A program made the translations under genes and the position numbers. A stretch of 64,000 bases of DNA from positions 31,821 to 95,820 of IMG/VR virus record IMGVR_UViG_3300046820_002180. One strand, 5' to 3'. The DNA is from a virus. Positions 34,649 through 43,648 of the stretch are shown one piece after another (the first letter of the stretch is position 1; each line of letters opens with the position of its first letter). The notes beneath the pieces were generated by a model. The model was not told the DNA's origin, did not search any database, and saw only the letters and a list, made by a program, of their open reading frames with translations.

Positions 34649-36306
34649 TGCCGATATTATTTAGAAAAACAAATATTTTAGACCCATATTCTTGGACCAC
34701 AGGTTCGGGTGGTATTGGTTCATTTAGTCAAAATGGTAGTACTGATGAGAATGAAAGAGTAATTGGTACAGACCCTTTTGGTAATAGTTCTGTTTTATGG
34801 GAAACAAGAGCAAACGGTTCCGCGGCTGATGACGGTGGTTGGAATCATAGTTCCTTTTCTGTTGATAATACTAAATTATATAGAATGTCTGTTTGGGTTA
34901 GAAGGACATCAAGCTCCGCAGGTGGAACGTTTTATTTAGGTACAAATGGTGGAGGACAATGTGTACTTAGGTTATCTGATTTTGGTGAAGAATGTAATCC
35001 GTATTGGGACTGTGTCGGTACTGGTGCGCTTACACAAAACGTATGGTATTTAGTTGTTGGTCACGTTTTTCCACACACTTATCCAAATTCTAATCAACAC
35101 GCAGATACGGGCAGGTGGACAATTAGTGGTGGAAAAGTTGCAGGAATTAATGGTTGTAATGTTGGAAATGATATGAAATTCGGACCTAGTACAACGTCAT
35201 TAAATCATAGAACATATCATTATTATTGTGGTGATAACACTACAAGATTACAATTTTTTGAACCGAGAGTTGATTTATGTGACGGTTCAGAACCGAGAAT
35301 TACTGATTTATTAAATAACACAAGGAACAAATTAGATTCAACATCGGCAACCATTGAAGGTGCTTCATTTCGAAATCAAAAAATTATTGCAACAGGTGGT
35401 GTTATAACAGAATCGGGAGATTGGAGAATTCATCGTTTTAATAGTTCAGGTACATTTACATTATCATCATTAATTGGTTCATCACTACACGTTGAATATT
35501 TGATTGTAGGTGGTGGCGGTGGTGGTGGAATGGATATGGGTGGCGGTGGAGGGGGCGGTGGTTTCCTAAGTGGGAAACACGTATTAACACCCGGTTCATA
35601 TACAATTACTGTAGGTGCGGGTGGAACAGGTGCTCCTGCTGCAGGAACAAACGGACAACCGGGAGGTCACCAATACACAATACCCGCAACTGCAGGTGGT
35701 AACTCATCATTTAATGGATTAACATCTATAGGTGGTGGTTTTGGTGGTAGTTCTTATAGAGGATATACGCCAGGTATTGCCGGTGGTAGTGGAGGTTCAG
35801 GAGGGGGTGCTAGTGGTTATAATGACAACGCAGGAACATTTAACGGAGGTTCAGGTACTTCAGGTCAAGGATTTAGAGGAGGAAACTCAACAGCAGCATA
35901 TTATTCGGGCGGAGGTGGAGGTGCGGCAGCACAAGGAACTGATTCAACAGCAAGAGCAAATGGTGGTGCGGGTAAACTATCAACAATATTAGGTAGACCA
36001 TTTTATTGGGCAGGTGGTGGAGGTGGTGCGGGTTATTCCACATTTGGTGGTTCGGGAGGAAGAGGCGGTGGAGGTGCAGGTGCACCAAATGAATTTGCAA
36101 ACAACTACGCAACAGGAGGAAGAGATTCTATTGAGTGGGGTAGAGATACTTTAAATGGTTGTACAGGATGTTGGACTAATCTACCTGGTGGAGACGGAGG
36201 AACGAACACAGGTGGTGGAGGTGGAGGAGGAGCTCACTACAATTCAAATAATAAAGGAGGTAACGGTGGTTCAGGTATCGTTATCATTAGATATAAAAAG
36301 AAATAA
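34648..36306 (+). CDS. Glycine-rich adhesin-like tip protein
   Basis: This 552-residue protein has an N-terminal jelly-roll-like half (about 1-215, with YRMSVWVRR and GRWTISGGKVAG, carbohydrate-binding-module-like). The C-terminal half (about 280-550) is packed with Gly runs (GGGGGGGMDMGG, GGSGGSGGGAS, GGAGYSTFGGSGGRGGGG) and ends GSGIVIIRYKK. Glycine-rich polyglycine-II sandwiches with a LIVGGGGGGG start and GIVIIRY end are known from T-even gp38-like adhesins and many phage fibres. It probably binds the receptor. Confidence 0.75.
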   Translation: MPILFRKTNILDPYSWTTGSGGIGSFSQNGSTDENERVIGTDPFGNSSVLWETRANGSAADDGGWNHSSFSVDNTKLYRMSVWVRRTSSSAGGTFYLGTNGGGQCVLRLSDFGEECNPYWDCVGTGALTQNVWYLVVGHVFPHTYPNSNQHADTGRWTISGGKVAGINGCNVGNDMKFGPSTTSLNHRTYHYYCGDNTTRLQFFEPRVDLCDGSEPRITDLLNNTRNKLDSTSATIEGASFRNQKIIATGGVITESGDWRIHRFNSSGTFTLSSLIGSSLHVEYLIVGGGGGGGMDMGGGGGGGGFLSGKHVLTPGSYTITVGAGGTGAPAAGTNGQPGGHQYTIPATAGGNSSFNGLTSIGGGFGGSSYRGYTPGIAGGSGGSGGGASGYNDNAGTFNGGSGTSGQGFRGGNSTAAYYSGGGGGAAAQGTDSTARANGGAGKLSTILGRPFYWAGGGGGAGYSTFGGSGGRGGGGAGAPNEFANNYATGGRDSIEWGRDTLNGCTGCWTNLPGGDGGTNTGGGGGGGAHYNSNNKGGNGGSGIVIIRYKKK

Positions 36307-36307
36307 G

Positions 36308-36682
36308 ATGGCACATTTTGCACAAATAGACGAAAATAATATTGTACAACAAATATTAGTTGTTCCCGACGACCAACAACACAGAGGTAATAATTACCTA
36401 TCAATAGATTTAGGATTGGGAGGTGAATGGATTCAAACATCCTATAATGGCAATATTAGAAAAATGTTTGCAGGTTTGGGATACTCCTATAACAGAGAAC
36501 TTGACATTTTTTTACCGCCTAAACCATTCAATTCTTGGGTTTTAAATGAGACATTAGGACAATGGGACCCACCTGTTGAACGACCTGAAGTTGAAGAAGG
36601 TATGGTTGCAATTTGGAATGAAGAATCATTAGGTTGGAATATCGAAGAATTACCAAAAATAGAAGGTTATGACAACAATTAG
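36308..36682 (+). CDS. Conserved phage fibre-associated protein (MAHFAQ family)
   Basis: I take the ATG at 36308 (124 residues) instead of an upstream frame that only shadows the Gly-rich gene. The sequence MAHFAQIDENNIVQQILVVP, GEWIQTSYNGNIRKMFAGLGYSY (split), FLPPKPFNSWVLNE and WDPP fits a family found beside fibre genes in many T4-like marine phages, from memory. The role is unknown, possibly a fibre tip or assembly factor. Confidence 0.75.
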   Translation: MAHFAQIDENNIVQQILVVPDDQQHRGNNYLSIDLGLGGEWIQTSYNGNIRKMFAGLGYSYNRELDIFLPPKPFNSWVLNETLGQWDPPVERPEVEEGMVAIWNEESLGWNIEELPKIEGYDNN

Positions 36683-36815
36683 TGATATAGAAATTTACAT
36701 AGAAAACACTTGCTGGTATGTAAAATACATACAGGATGGTGAAACAATTGTGAGTAATCCATTTATGGAAGAACAACACGCAATTAATTATAGTAATAAT
36801 TTAAAAAAGATTTAA
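36669..36815 (+). CDS. 48-residue ORF at the end of the fibre region
   Basis: Starts at 36669 inside the previous gene and ends at 36815. The sequence MTTISDIEIYIENTCWYVKY then IQDGETIVSNPFMEEQHAIN is balanced and plausible for a small folded protein. It closes the fibre operon. No homology recognised. Confidence 0.45.
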   Translation: MTTISDIEIYIENTCWYVKYIQDGETIVSNPFMEEQHAINYSNNLKKI

Positions 36816-36852
36816 ACTCCACAATCTTAAGATTTTTATTTAAATTTTACCT

Positions 36853-37596
36853 ATGAATAACATAGGTTTTGGAATTTTTTGTTTTGGTGAAGAGTACTAT
36901 TTTAATGGTACATTTGATAAAATACGAAATATACTTAATGAGGGGTATCATTGTTACATCTTAACAGATATCCCTGAAAAATTTACAACAAAATATTCAT
37001 CATCACTTTTACATATAATCCAATACGATAGAACATTTAAATCGTACGCGGATAAGATGATATTACCAAAATATATTTTAGATAAACACAACATTTCAAT
37101 ACTACTTGACGCCGATACACACGTTACAGATTTTTCATTTTTGAAAGATTTAAAAACGTATGAATTTAACGACGGCATTAGTTATATTGACACATTGTTA
37201 AACCATAAATCAAAGAGAAAATACATTAAAGAATTAATTAGTATTGATAGAGATGAGTGGAACAAGTATTATGGTTACGCAAATAAAATATGTCCTAATT
37301 TCACAGAGTATGAAACGATTTGGGAATATTTTTTAATTATAAATAAGAATGGATTTAACCAAGAAAGATTTTACCATTATTATGAAAAATTACAAATAGC
37401 AAAAGAATTTTGTGACATCGGTTTAAATAAAGAAGTCAATGGTGCGGGTGAAGGTATATCAGTAAGAATTAGTGCTAAACTATCTGAAACTAAAATCGAG
37501 CAAGATTTAACATTGTATGAAATGTTAAAAGATAAAATGATAAGTGTTAGTAAAAGATATACACCAAAACCACTTTGGCCTGATTGGATGAAATGA
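36853..37596 (+). CDS. GT-A-like glycosyltransferase
   Basis: This 247-residue protein resembles a GT-A fold. It has an N-terminal strand GFGIFCFGEEYYFNG, then YADKMILPKYILDKHNISILLDADTHVTD with a DAD metal motif near residue 88, and a C-terminal region with GAGEGISVRIS. It probably transfers a sugar from an NDP donor. It is a distant relative of the gene at 60784. A weak TAAATTTT box at 36841-36848 lies 4 bases before its ATG. Donor and acceptor are unknown. Confidence 0.55.
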   Translation: MNNIGFGIFCFGEEYYFNGTFDKIRNILNEGYHCYILTDIPEKFTTKYSSSLLHIIQYDRTFKSYADKMILPKYILDKHNISILLDADTHVTDFSFLKDLKTYEFNDGISYIDTLLNHKSKRKYIKELISIDRDEWNKYYGYANKICPNFTEYETIWEYFLIINKNGFNQERFYHYYEKLQIAKEFCDIGLNKEVNGAGEGISVRISAKLSETKIEQDLTLYEMLKDKMISVSKRYTPKPLWPDWMK

Positions 37597-38324
37597 TAAG
37601 TAACAACGACTATATTAAAAAATTCATTACCAACAATGACGATACACCAGTTCCATATCGATGGACACACGGTGCAACTGATTTACATATAGGAGATGGA
37701 ATTCTTGTTTACTCAATCATCCAACATATGAGAGCCAAGAATTGTGTCTGTATTGGTTCGGGAGGTGGATTTATTCCACGTATTATGACACAAGCAAGAA
37801 TTGATTTACATAAACAAAATATATTTGAAGGAAATGGAGACTATAATTGGGGTGACATTGGTGTTACTTACGTTGTCGATGCTTGTAATGGTGTTGGCGG
37901 GCCTAACGATTTGGATAATGAAGAGTCATTCTATCGTAAGAATTTTTATCCGAGATTTATTAAATCGACTTCTTTCGACGCGTATTATGATTTTTTTGTT
38001 AGACAGGATATTAAAATAGACGTTCTCTTCATTGATGGTGACCATTCATATGAAGGTGTTAAACAAGACTTTGAACTTTATTCACAAATATTATCTGATA
38101 ATGGTATAATCTTTATACACGACACAGACAGCAGTTACGAAGAAACTTTAATCGTTTCTGAAGATTCTAAAAAAGACCATTATCGATTCGATGGTCCGGC
38201 AAAATTCATTAAAGAACTACAAGAAAATCCCGAGTGGAACTTGATTAATCTTTTTAATTTTCGTATATTATCAACAAAACCATCCTCTAGTGGGATAACG
38301 TTGATAAATCGAAAAAATGATTAG
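37584..38324 (+). CDS. SAM-dependent methyltransferase, Methyltransf_24-like
   Basis: This 246-residue protein has a Rossmann-type layout. NCVCIGSGGGFIPRIM (about 50-65) is the SAM-binding strand-loop. VLFIDGDHSYEGVKQDFELY then LSDNGIIFIHDTDSSYEE (about 145-190) matches Methyltransf_24 and CmcI-like enzymes, in which the His/Asp residues can bind metal. It overlaps the previous gene by 13 bases and the next by 8. It probably O-methylates a sugar. Confidence 0.75.
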   Translation: MDEMISNNDYIKKFITNNDDTPVPYRWTHGATDLHIGDGILVYSIIQHMRAKNCVCIGSGGGFIPRIMTQARIDLHKQNIFEGNGDYNWGDIGVTYVVDACNGVGGPNDLDNEESFYRKNFYPRFIKSTSFDAYYDFFVRQDIKIDVLFIDGDHSYEGVKQDFELYSQILSDNGIIFIHDTDSSYEETLIVSEDSKKDHYRFDGPAKFIKELQENPEWNLINLFNFRILSTKPSSSGITLINRKND

Positions 38325-39174
38325 ATTACTAACAGTTATAGGTCACGGGACAAATCTCATTGTGCATCACATCAAACATTATTCTAAGTATGTTGATGAG
38401 ATAAACTATATTGTATACAATACAGACGAAAGACCAAAACTACACGAAGAAGTACAAGACATTATCAAAGGTTATGACAATGTTAAAATTGTTAAAACAC
38501 AATATGATAGAATATTTGATTGGGAAAGAGTTACACAACTTTACAATTTTGTCAAATCAAAAAAACCGAATGATTGGTGGGTGATTGCAGATATTGATGA
38601 ATTTCATTTATATCCTGAAGATACTTTAAATTTACTAATATCTGATTGTGATAGAAATAATTGGGATATTGTTAGAGGTGGGTTTATTGATAGGATAGGG
38701 AGAGGAGGTGATTTTGTAGAATTAAAATCAAACGAAAGTATTTGGGAACAGTTCCCAAACGCAGGATTTTTTAGATATCCAATGAGTAATGCTTGTCCTA
38801 ATAAAATATGTGTTGTGAAAGGTTATGTTGAAATAACAAGTGGCCAACATTATGCTAAAATAAATGGTCAAACAACTTGGAGATGGCAAGGATGGAACCA
38901 CCCATTAATTGCACCAATTGAAACACATTCAGTCCAAGTCCATCATTTTAAATGGGACTCATCATCAATAAAAAGAATTAAAAGTGTTGCTGATTTAAAA
39001 CAAGATTATTCATATTCAACTGAGTATGAATTAATGTATAATGAATTGAAAAAAACCAAATTCAAAATAAACGTAACTAAGGAGGAATTTCATTTTGAAT
39101 TAGGAATGATTCAACCCGAATATCAAGGATACCGTAATTGGAATAAATTAATAAAACAAATAATATCAATATGA
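38317..39174 (+). CDS. GT92/Glyco_tranf_2_4-like glycosyltransferase
   Basis: This 285-residue protein begins MIRLLTVIGHGTNLIVHHIKHYSKYVDEINYIVYN-like (split), the entry pattern of transferases that start with ENxxLxxHIxHY. It has WWVIADIDEF (about 87-96) with an acidic metal motif. A later HHFKWD may be the acceptor-side motif. The family acts on surface glycans. It overlaps both neighbours by a few bases. Confidence 0.65.
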   Translation: MIRLLTVIGHGTNLIVHHIKHYSKYVDEINYIVYNTDERPKLHEEVQDIIKGYDNVKIVKTQYDRIFDWERVTQLYNFVKSKKPNDWWVIADIDEFHLYPEDTLNLLISDCDRNNWDIVRGGFIDRIGRGGDFVELKSNESIWEQFPNAGFFRYPMSNACPNKICVVKGYVEITSGQHYAKINGQTTWRWQGWNHPLIAPIETHSVQVHHFKWDSSSIKRIKSVADLKQDYSYSTEYELMYNELKKTKFKINVTKEEFHFELGMIQPEYQGYRNWNKLIKQIISI

Positions 39175-39383
39175 GCGAAACAACAAAAAAAGACAACCAA
39201 CAAGAAATGTTGGACCTTGAAAAAAAGAAAGTTAAAGCACTTGAAAAAATTGCAAACTCACTTGACGCATTAACCATTTGGTTTGAAGAAGTGGATAAAG
39301 AAGAATGGAGTAATAGAATTCAATATTACTTAACTGAATTCCATAATAAGTTTGTTAAGTCTAACGATGTCGAAAAAAAGTAA
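39171..39383 (+). CDS. Small charged helical protein
   Basis: This 70-residue, Lys/Glu-rich, probably helical protein starts by ATGA overlap with the previous gene and overlaps the next gene's true ATG (39367) by 17 bases. No domain is recognised. A small partner subunit or regulator is possible. Confidence 0.5.
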   Translation: MSETTKKDNQQEMLDLEKKKVKALEKIANSLDALTIWFEEVDKEEWSNRIQYYLTEFHNKFVKSNDVEKK

Positions 39384-40791
39384 AAAACTTGGTATAATAG
39401 TTCCGTATAGAAACAGACCGGAACAACTTGAATTATTCAAAAAGAGAATAACGAAATATCTTAATAGACATTCAATTCCTTTTGAATTAATCATCGTTAA
39501 TCAAGACGATGCGAAGTTGTTTAATAGAGGTATGCTTTTAAACATCGGATTCAAATATGCTGAGGAACTTGATTGTGATTATGTGGTATTTCACGATATA
39601 GATATGATACCACTTCACGTCGACTATTCGTATTCCGATTTTCCTGTCCATTTAGCGACAGGATTTAAAGAAAATAAAGACGAAAAACCAAGAGATATTT
39701 TTGATGAATATTTCGGAGGAGTTACATTATTCCCAATGAAAGATTTCAAGAAAATTAATGGTTATTCAAACAAGTATTGGGGTTGGGGATATGAGGATGA
39801 TGACTTAAGACTTCGTTGTATTAAGAAAGAAATTGACCTTGACGAGTTAGTAATTAAGAATGTCGGTATTGATGGACAAAAACTAAAATTCAATGGAGTT
39901 GATGCATACGTTGAATGTCCTAACTTAATTAACACAAATCAAATACTAACGATTTTCGTTTCATTCTTCCCCGATGAATTAACGTGTAATCACGAAAAAG
40001 AAACCGATGATTATACTATATTCTCGATACCTGGTTACGACTTCTCAATTTCTTACAATTCGTTCTCAAGATATAATGTTTGTTTCTTTGATAAAGACAA
40101 ACAAGCGTTATATGTTAACTCAAATATTAAACCGAATTATCAAACCAATATTTGTGTAACGATTGACCCAACAGAACGAATTATTAATGTTTATCAAGAC
40201 GGAGAATATATTGGTTCACCTGACACCTTTGGTAAGTTACACCCATACGCAAAAGAAAAACATTTTTACATAGGTGCTGCGAACCCAAAAAGAGAAGAGA
40301 AACAAAATTTTTTTAAAGGTTACTTCGACAAATTCGTTGTCTTTAATGACATACTAACTGAAGAAGAAATCTATAGAATTTCAAACCATCATAATGAAGG
40401 AATTATGAAAGATTTTGGAAAAAATAATAATATGGTGCTTTATTATAATTCTAAATTTATTGACGGATACAGATTGGCAGATTTGACTGGTTCACAAAAC
40501 TATGGTATGATAAGTAATTGTGAGATAGTTGACTTGGAATTGAATAAATCAAGAAAAGTAAAAGTACCACACAGAAAAGAATCGACATTTATTTCTTTAC
40601 CACACGAAGAGAATGGATTCTATCAAAATAAATGGAAACACCAAGCAACAAGGTGGAACCAATTAAGATTCTATAACGAAGTTTCAAAAAATGATGAACT
40701 ACTCGAAAACGACGGTTTATCGGATTTAGATTTTATTCTTTATGGAAAAATAGTAGAAAATAATATAACACACATTAACGTTGGAATATGA
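39367..40791 (+). CDS. GT7 galactosyltransferase-like enzyme with inserted LamG domain
   Basis: I take the ATG at 39367 (474 residues), not the TTG at 39352. The N-terminal half is a GT7/beta-1,4-galactosyltransferase domain: GIIVPYRNRPEQL, LFNRGMLLNIGF, HDIDM (Asp77/79, DxD), and YFGGV ... INGYSNKYWGWGYEDDDL (about 120-150). A LamG-like sandwich follows (about 171-345; VYQDGEYIG, FYIGAANP, GYFDKFVVFNDILTEEEIY). Residues about 395-474 then resume GT7 features: LPHEENGF as metal His and NQLRFYNEV ... DGLSDLDF ... HINVGI. The LamG therefore appears inserted in the catalytic domain. It probably adds a hexose to a glycan. Confidence 0.8.
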   Translation: MSKKSKKLGIIVPYRNRPEQLELFKKRITKYLNRHSIPFELIIVNQDDAKLFNRGMLLNIGFKYAEELDCDYVVFHDIDMIPLHVDYSYSDFPVHLATGFKENKDEKPRDIFDEYFGGVTLFPMKDFKKINGYSNKYWGWGYEDDDLRLRCIKKEIDLDELVIKNVGIDGQKLKFNGVDAYVECPNLINTNQILTIFVSFFPDELTCNHEKETDDYTIFSIPGYDFSISYNSFSRYNVCFFDKDKQALYVNSNIKPNYQTNICVTIDPTERIINVYQDGEYIGSPDTFGKLHPYAKEKHFYIGAANPKREEKQNFFKGYFDKFVVFNDILTEEEIYRISNHHNEGIMKDFGKNNNMVLYYNSKFIDGYRLADLTGSQNYGMISNCEIVDLELNKSRKVKVPHRKESTFISLPHEENGFYQNKWKHQATRWNQLRFYNEVSKNDELLENDGLSDLDFILYGKIVENNITHINVGI

Positions 40792-42233
40792 GTCACAAAT
40801 TAGGAATTTGTATCCCTTATCGAAATAGAAAGGAACACATTGAAAGATTAATCCCTCACTTATCAAAGTATCTAACAAGTCAAAATATTGACCACAAATT
40901 TTATGTCGGTCATCAGGTTGATGATAAACTTTTTAATAGAGGTGCAATGAAAAACATTGCCGCTCATTACGCGTTCAATGATGGATGTGATTACATTGCT
41001 TGGCACGATGTGGATATGTTGGTATATGATAAAGACGGTGTGTTCGCGGACTATTCATATCCTGAAGACAATCCGATGCACATTGCAACTAAGTTATCCA
41101 AATACAATTATGGATTGGGATATGACCAATACTTTGGTGGTGTTGTGTTATTCACGAAAGAACAAGCATATCAAACCAATGGTTACTCAAATGATTATTG
41201 GGATTGGGGACAAGAAGATGATGACTTATTTTGGAGATGTTATTTTGAAGGTTTAACCACTGGTAAAATCATTCAAAAATATGAAAGTAAAAAGTATGCT
41301 AAATTTAACGGAAAAACATCTGCGGTTGAAATACCAACAAGTAGAGAAATAAGTTCTTGTTTTACATCAGACCACACCATTTCAATATTGTTTAATGCCG
41401 AACAACAACAAGATGTGGTTCCTATTTGGTTAGTTGGTGACCAACAAAATAGATTCTTAGAATACCCAATATTAAGAAAAGAAGGTATGTGGACTTGGGG
41501 TGTTTCATTTAACAATTCAAGAGCAGTATCGATGGTTGTCTTCGATAGAAATAGCCAACATCATTATTTTTGGGCGAAACGATTTGAGAACTTATGGACT
41601 TGGGTAACAATTTCTTACTCACAAGAGGAAAATAAATTGTACCTTTATATTAATGATGAATTGGAGAGAAACGTTAGAGGTATTAGAGAAAAATTACCTT
41701 TTGATGCAAAATATGAAATTGCCAGAATGGATGCGGTAAAACCATTTGTTTTAGGTAATTGTCCTCACCAAAGAACATACTATAAAGGTAAAATCGGTGA
41801 AGTGAAAATTTTTAAAAAGTGTTTCAAACCAAATGAAATCAATCAAGTGTTTACAACCACAGAAGATGAAGATTTGGTTTTACATTATGACTTCGAAGAT
41901 GGGTTCACTAACAAGGTAAATGGTTCAATGGCAGTTGTTAAAGATTCAACGATTGGTGAAGAAGATATTGAAATTGTTAAAAACGTTTTACCATTTAGAA
42001 AAGAAGGTCAATTCTATTGTTTACCACACATCGATGAAGGTTTTGTGAATGGTAAATGGGCTAAAGGTGAAACTACCGCAAGAAATGAAAAACGATTTGT
42101 TACCGAAATGCAACAAAAGAAAATAAATTACAAAGACGAGGGTCTTAACAAAATAACCGAGGTAACTGAGATTGTTAATTTAGATGAGACGTTGTATCCT
42201 AAAACGATGTTCATCAATACAAAAATGAAATGA
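40788..42233 (+). CDS. Second GT7-LamG glycosyltransferase (tandem paralogue)
   Basis: This 481-residue paralogue overlaps the previous gene by ATGA. It shows GICIPYRNRKEHI, LFNRGAMKNIAAHYAF, AWHDVDM (about 73), YFGGVVLF, NGYSNDYWDWGQEDDDLFW (about 133-150). LamG-like strands follow (about 166-365: LWTWVTISYS, KLYLYINDELER, YYKGKIGEVKIFKKCFKPNEIN), with FDFEDG-like VLHYDFEDGF. The C-terminal GT7 part is LPHIDEGF and ARNEKRFVTEM ... DEGLNKI ... MFINTKM. Same insertion as its neighbour, with enough divergence to suggest a different donor or acceptor. Confidence 0.8.
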   Translation: MSHKLGICIPYRNRKEHIERLIPHLSKYLTSQNIDHKFYVGHQVDDKLFNRGAMKNIAAHYAFNDGCDYIAWHDVDMLVYDKDGVFADYSYPEDNPMHIATKLSKYNYGLGYDQYFGGVVLFTKEQAYQTNGYSNDYWDWGQEDDDLFWRCYFEGLTTGKIIQKYESKKYAKFNGKTSAVEIPTSREISSCFTSDHTISILFNAEQQQDVVPIWLVGDQQNRFLEYPILRKEGMWTWGVSFNNSRAVSMVVFDRNSQHHYFWAKRFENLWTWVTISYSQEENKLYLYINDELERNVRGIREKLPFDAKYEIARMDAVKPFVLGNCPHQRTYYKGKIGEVKIFKKCFKPNEINQVFTTTEDEDLVLHYDFEDGFTNKVNGSMAVVKDSTIGEEDIEIVKNVLPFRKEGQFYCLPHIDEGFVNGKWAKGETTARNEKRFVTEMQQKKINYKDEGLNKITEVTEIVNLDETLYPKTMFINTKMK

Positions 42234-43648
42234 TAGATTTTAACATAACAAAAGATAAGTTAAATGGTGTTGGTTGTGGTTTCTGTTTGGCAAAATGGAC
42301 ACAAGTGACAATGCATTTACACAATGGTACAACTCACTCTTGTCACCACCCTTCTCCACACAAAGTACCTTTAGAGGAGATTGAAAGAAACTACACGGCA
42401 TTACATAATAGTAATGTTAAAAAGTATGCAAGGAAGGAAATGTTAAACGGTCAACGACCAAAGGAGTGTGGATATTGTTGGAATGTTGAAGATAATTCTA
42501 ATTCATTTTCAGATAGAATTTTTAAAAGTGCTGAACCTTGGTCAGAACCATATTTTGATGAAATATCAAAGTCACATTGGAGAGCAGATTTTAATCCAAA
42601 GTATGTTGAGGTAAACTTTTCAAACACTTGTAATTTCAAATGTGCCTATTGTGGTCCCGAATATTCAACCAAATGGATGGAGGAGATTAATCAGTTTGGA
42701 GGATATAAACTATCAACCGAATACAATAGTACTCATCAAATGGATGAGAATAAAACAAGACCGTATAAACAAACCGAACACAACCCTTATGTTGCAGCAT
42801 TTTGGGAATGGTGGCCTGAATTATACACCACATTAGATACGTTTAGAATTACTGGTGGAGAACCCCTATTATCAAAAGATACTTGGAGAGTATTAGAAAA
42901 TATCATTGAAACGGAAGAACCCAACCGACAATTAAAACTATCAATCAATAGTAATCTTGGAGTTAACGATGAATTGATTGATAAATTAATTGTAAAATTA
43001 GAAAAGATTATTAGTGAAGAAAGAGTAAAAGAAGTTATCATATTCACGTCTTGCGATGCTTATGGTAAACAAGCAGAATATGTTAGATACGGATTAGAAT
43101 TCGACAGACTATTCAGTAACATTGATAAAATTCTAACAGTACTCCCTAAAGTAACTGTCGTCATAATGTCGACGTTTAACATATTCAGTATCTTCTCATA
43201 TGAGTCTTTAATTAAAAAAGTCTATGATTTAAAACTTAAACATTTTAACACTGAACGATATTGGAATTCAGCACTCATATTAGACACATCGTATCTAAGA
43301 TATCCTGACTTTTTAGGGTTCAGAGTATTGAAAGATTATTTGGATGTAGAATACTTTAATCGATGTGAGAAGTTTATGAAATTCTATTCAACATATAGGA
43401 GTTTAAATTTCTATGAACAACAATCAATCGAAGATGTTGGATTCTCAACCAAGGAGATTGAAAAAATAACAAGAATAAAAGAAATATTCATAACAGACTC
43501 CAATTCTGATATCTCATTCGAAAAAGAGAAAAAAGATTTTGTTAAGTTTATTGACGAATATAAAATAAGAAGAGGGATGGATTGCGAAGAATACTATCCT
43601 GAATTAACTCAATTTATAAAAAACATCAGAGATGAGAATAAAGTATAA
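42230..43648 (+). CDS. Radical SAM protein, twitch-type
   Basis: This 472-residue protein has the [4Fe-4S] radical SAM motif CNFKCAYC (Cys134, Cys138, Cys141) in PKYVEVNFSNTCNFKCAYCG (split), then RITGGEPLLSKDTW and SINSNLG of the TIM barrel. An N-terminal Cys-rich segment (GFCLAKW, SCHHPSP, ECGYCWNVED; about 18-85) could bind a further cluster or zinc. It is related to twitch-domain radical SAM proteins common in large phages. It probably modifies a sugar, peptide or nucleotide; the reaction is unknown. It overlaps the GT7 gene by ATGA. Confidence 0.82.
   Translation: MIDFNITKDKLNGVGCGFCLAKWTQVTMHLHNGTTHSCHHPSPHKVPLEEIERNYTALHNSNVKKYARKEMLNGQRPKECGYCWNVEDNSNSFSDRIFKSAEPWSEPYFDEISKSHWRADFNPKYVEVNFSNTCNFKCAYCGPEYSTKWMEEINQFGGYKLSTEYNSTHQMDENKTRPYKQTEHNPYVAAFWEWWPELYTTLDTFRITGGEPLLSKDTWRVLENIIETEEPNRQLKLSINSNLGVNDELIDKLIVKLEKIISEERVKEVIIFTSCDAYGKQAEYVRYGLEFDRLFSNIDKILTVLPKVTVVIMSTFNIFSIFSYESLIKKVYDLKLKHFNTERYWNSALILDTSYLRYPDFLGFRVLKDYLDVEYFNRCEKFMKFYSTYRSLNFYEQQSIEDVGFSTKEIEKITRIKEIFITDSNSDISFEKEKKDFVKFIDEYKIRRGMDCEEYYPELTQFIKNIRDENKV

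Noticed and set aside
35732-36112. Out-of-frame open frames over the Gly-rich region
   Set aside because: GGT/GGA-rich DNA stays open in other frames by composition; the Gly frame is the coding one.
36155-36307. An upstream extension of the MAHFAQ protein
   Set aside because: The extra residues are an out-of-frame reading of the Gly-rich gene; the family starts at MAHFAQ (36308).
36841-36848. A -7-like box TAAATTTT before 36853
   Set aside because: The distance to the ATG fits the leaderless group, but there is no TTTG-like element 19-20 bases upstream, so it is not listed as a promoter.
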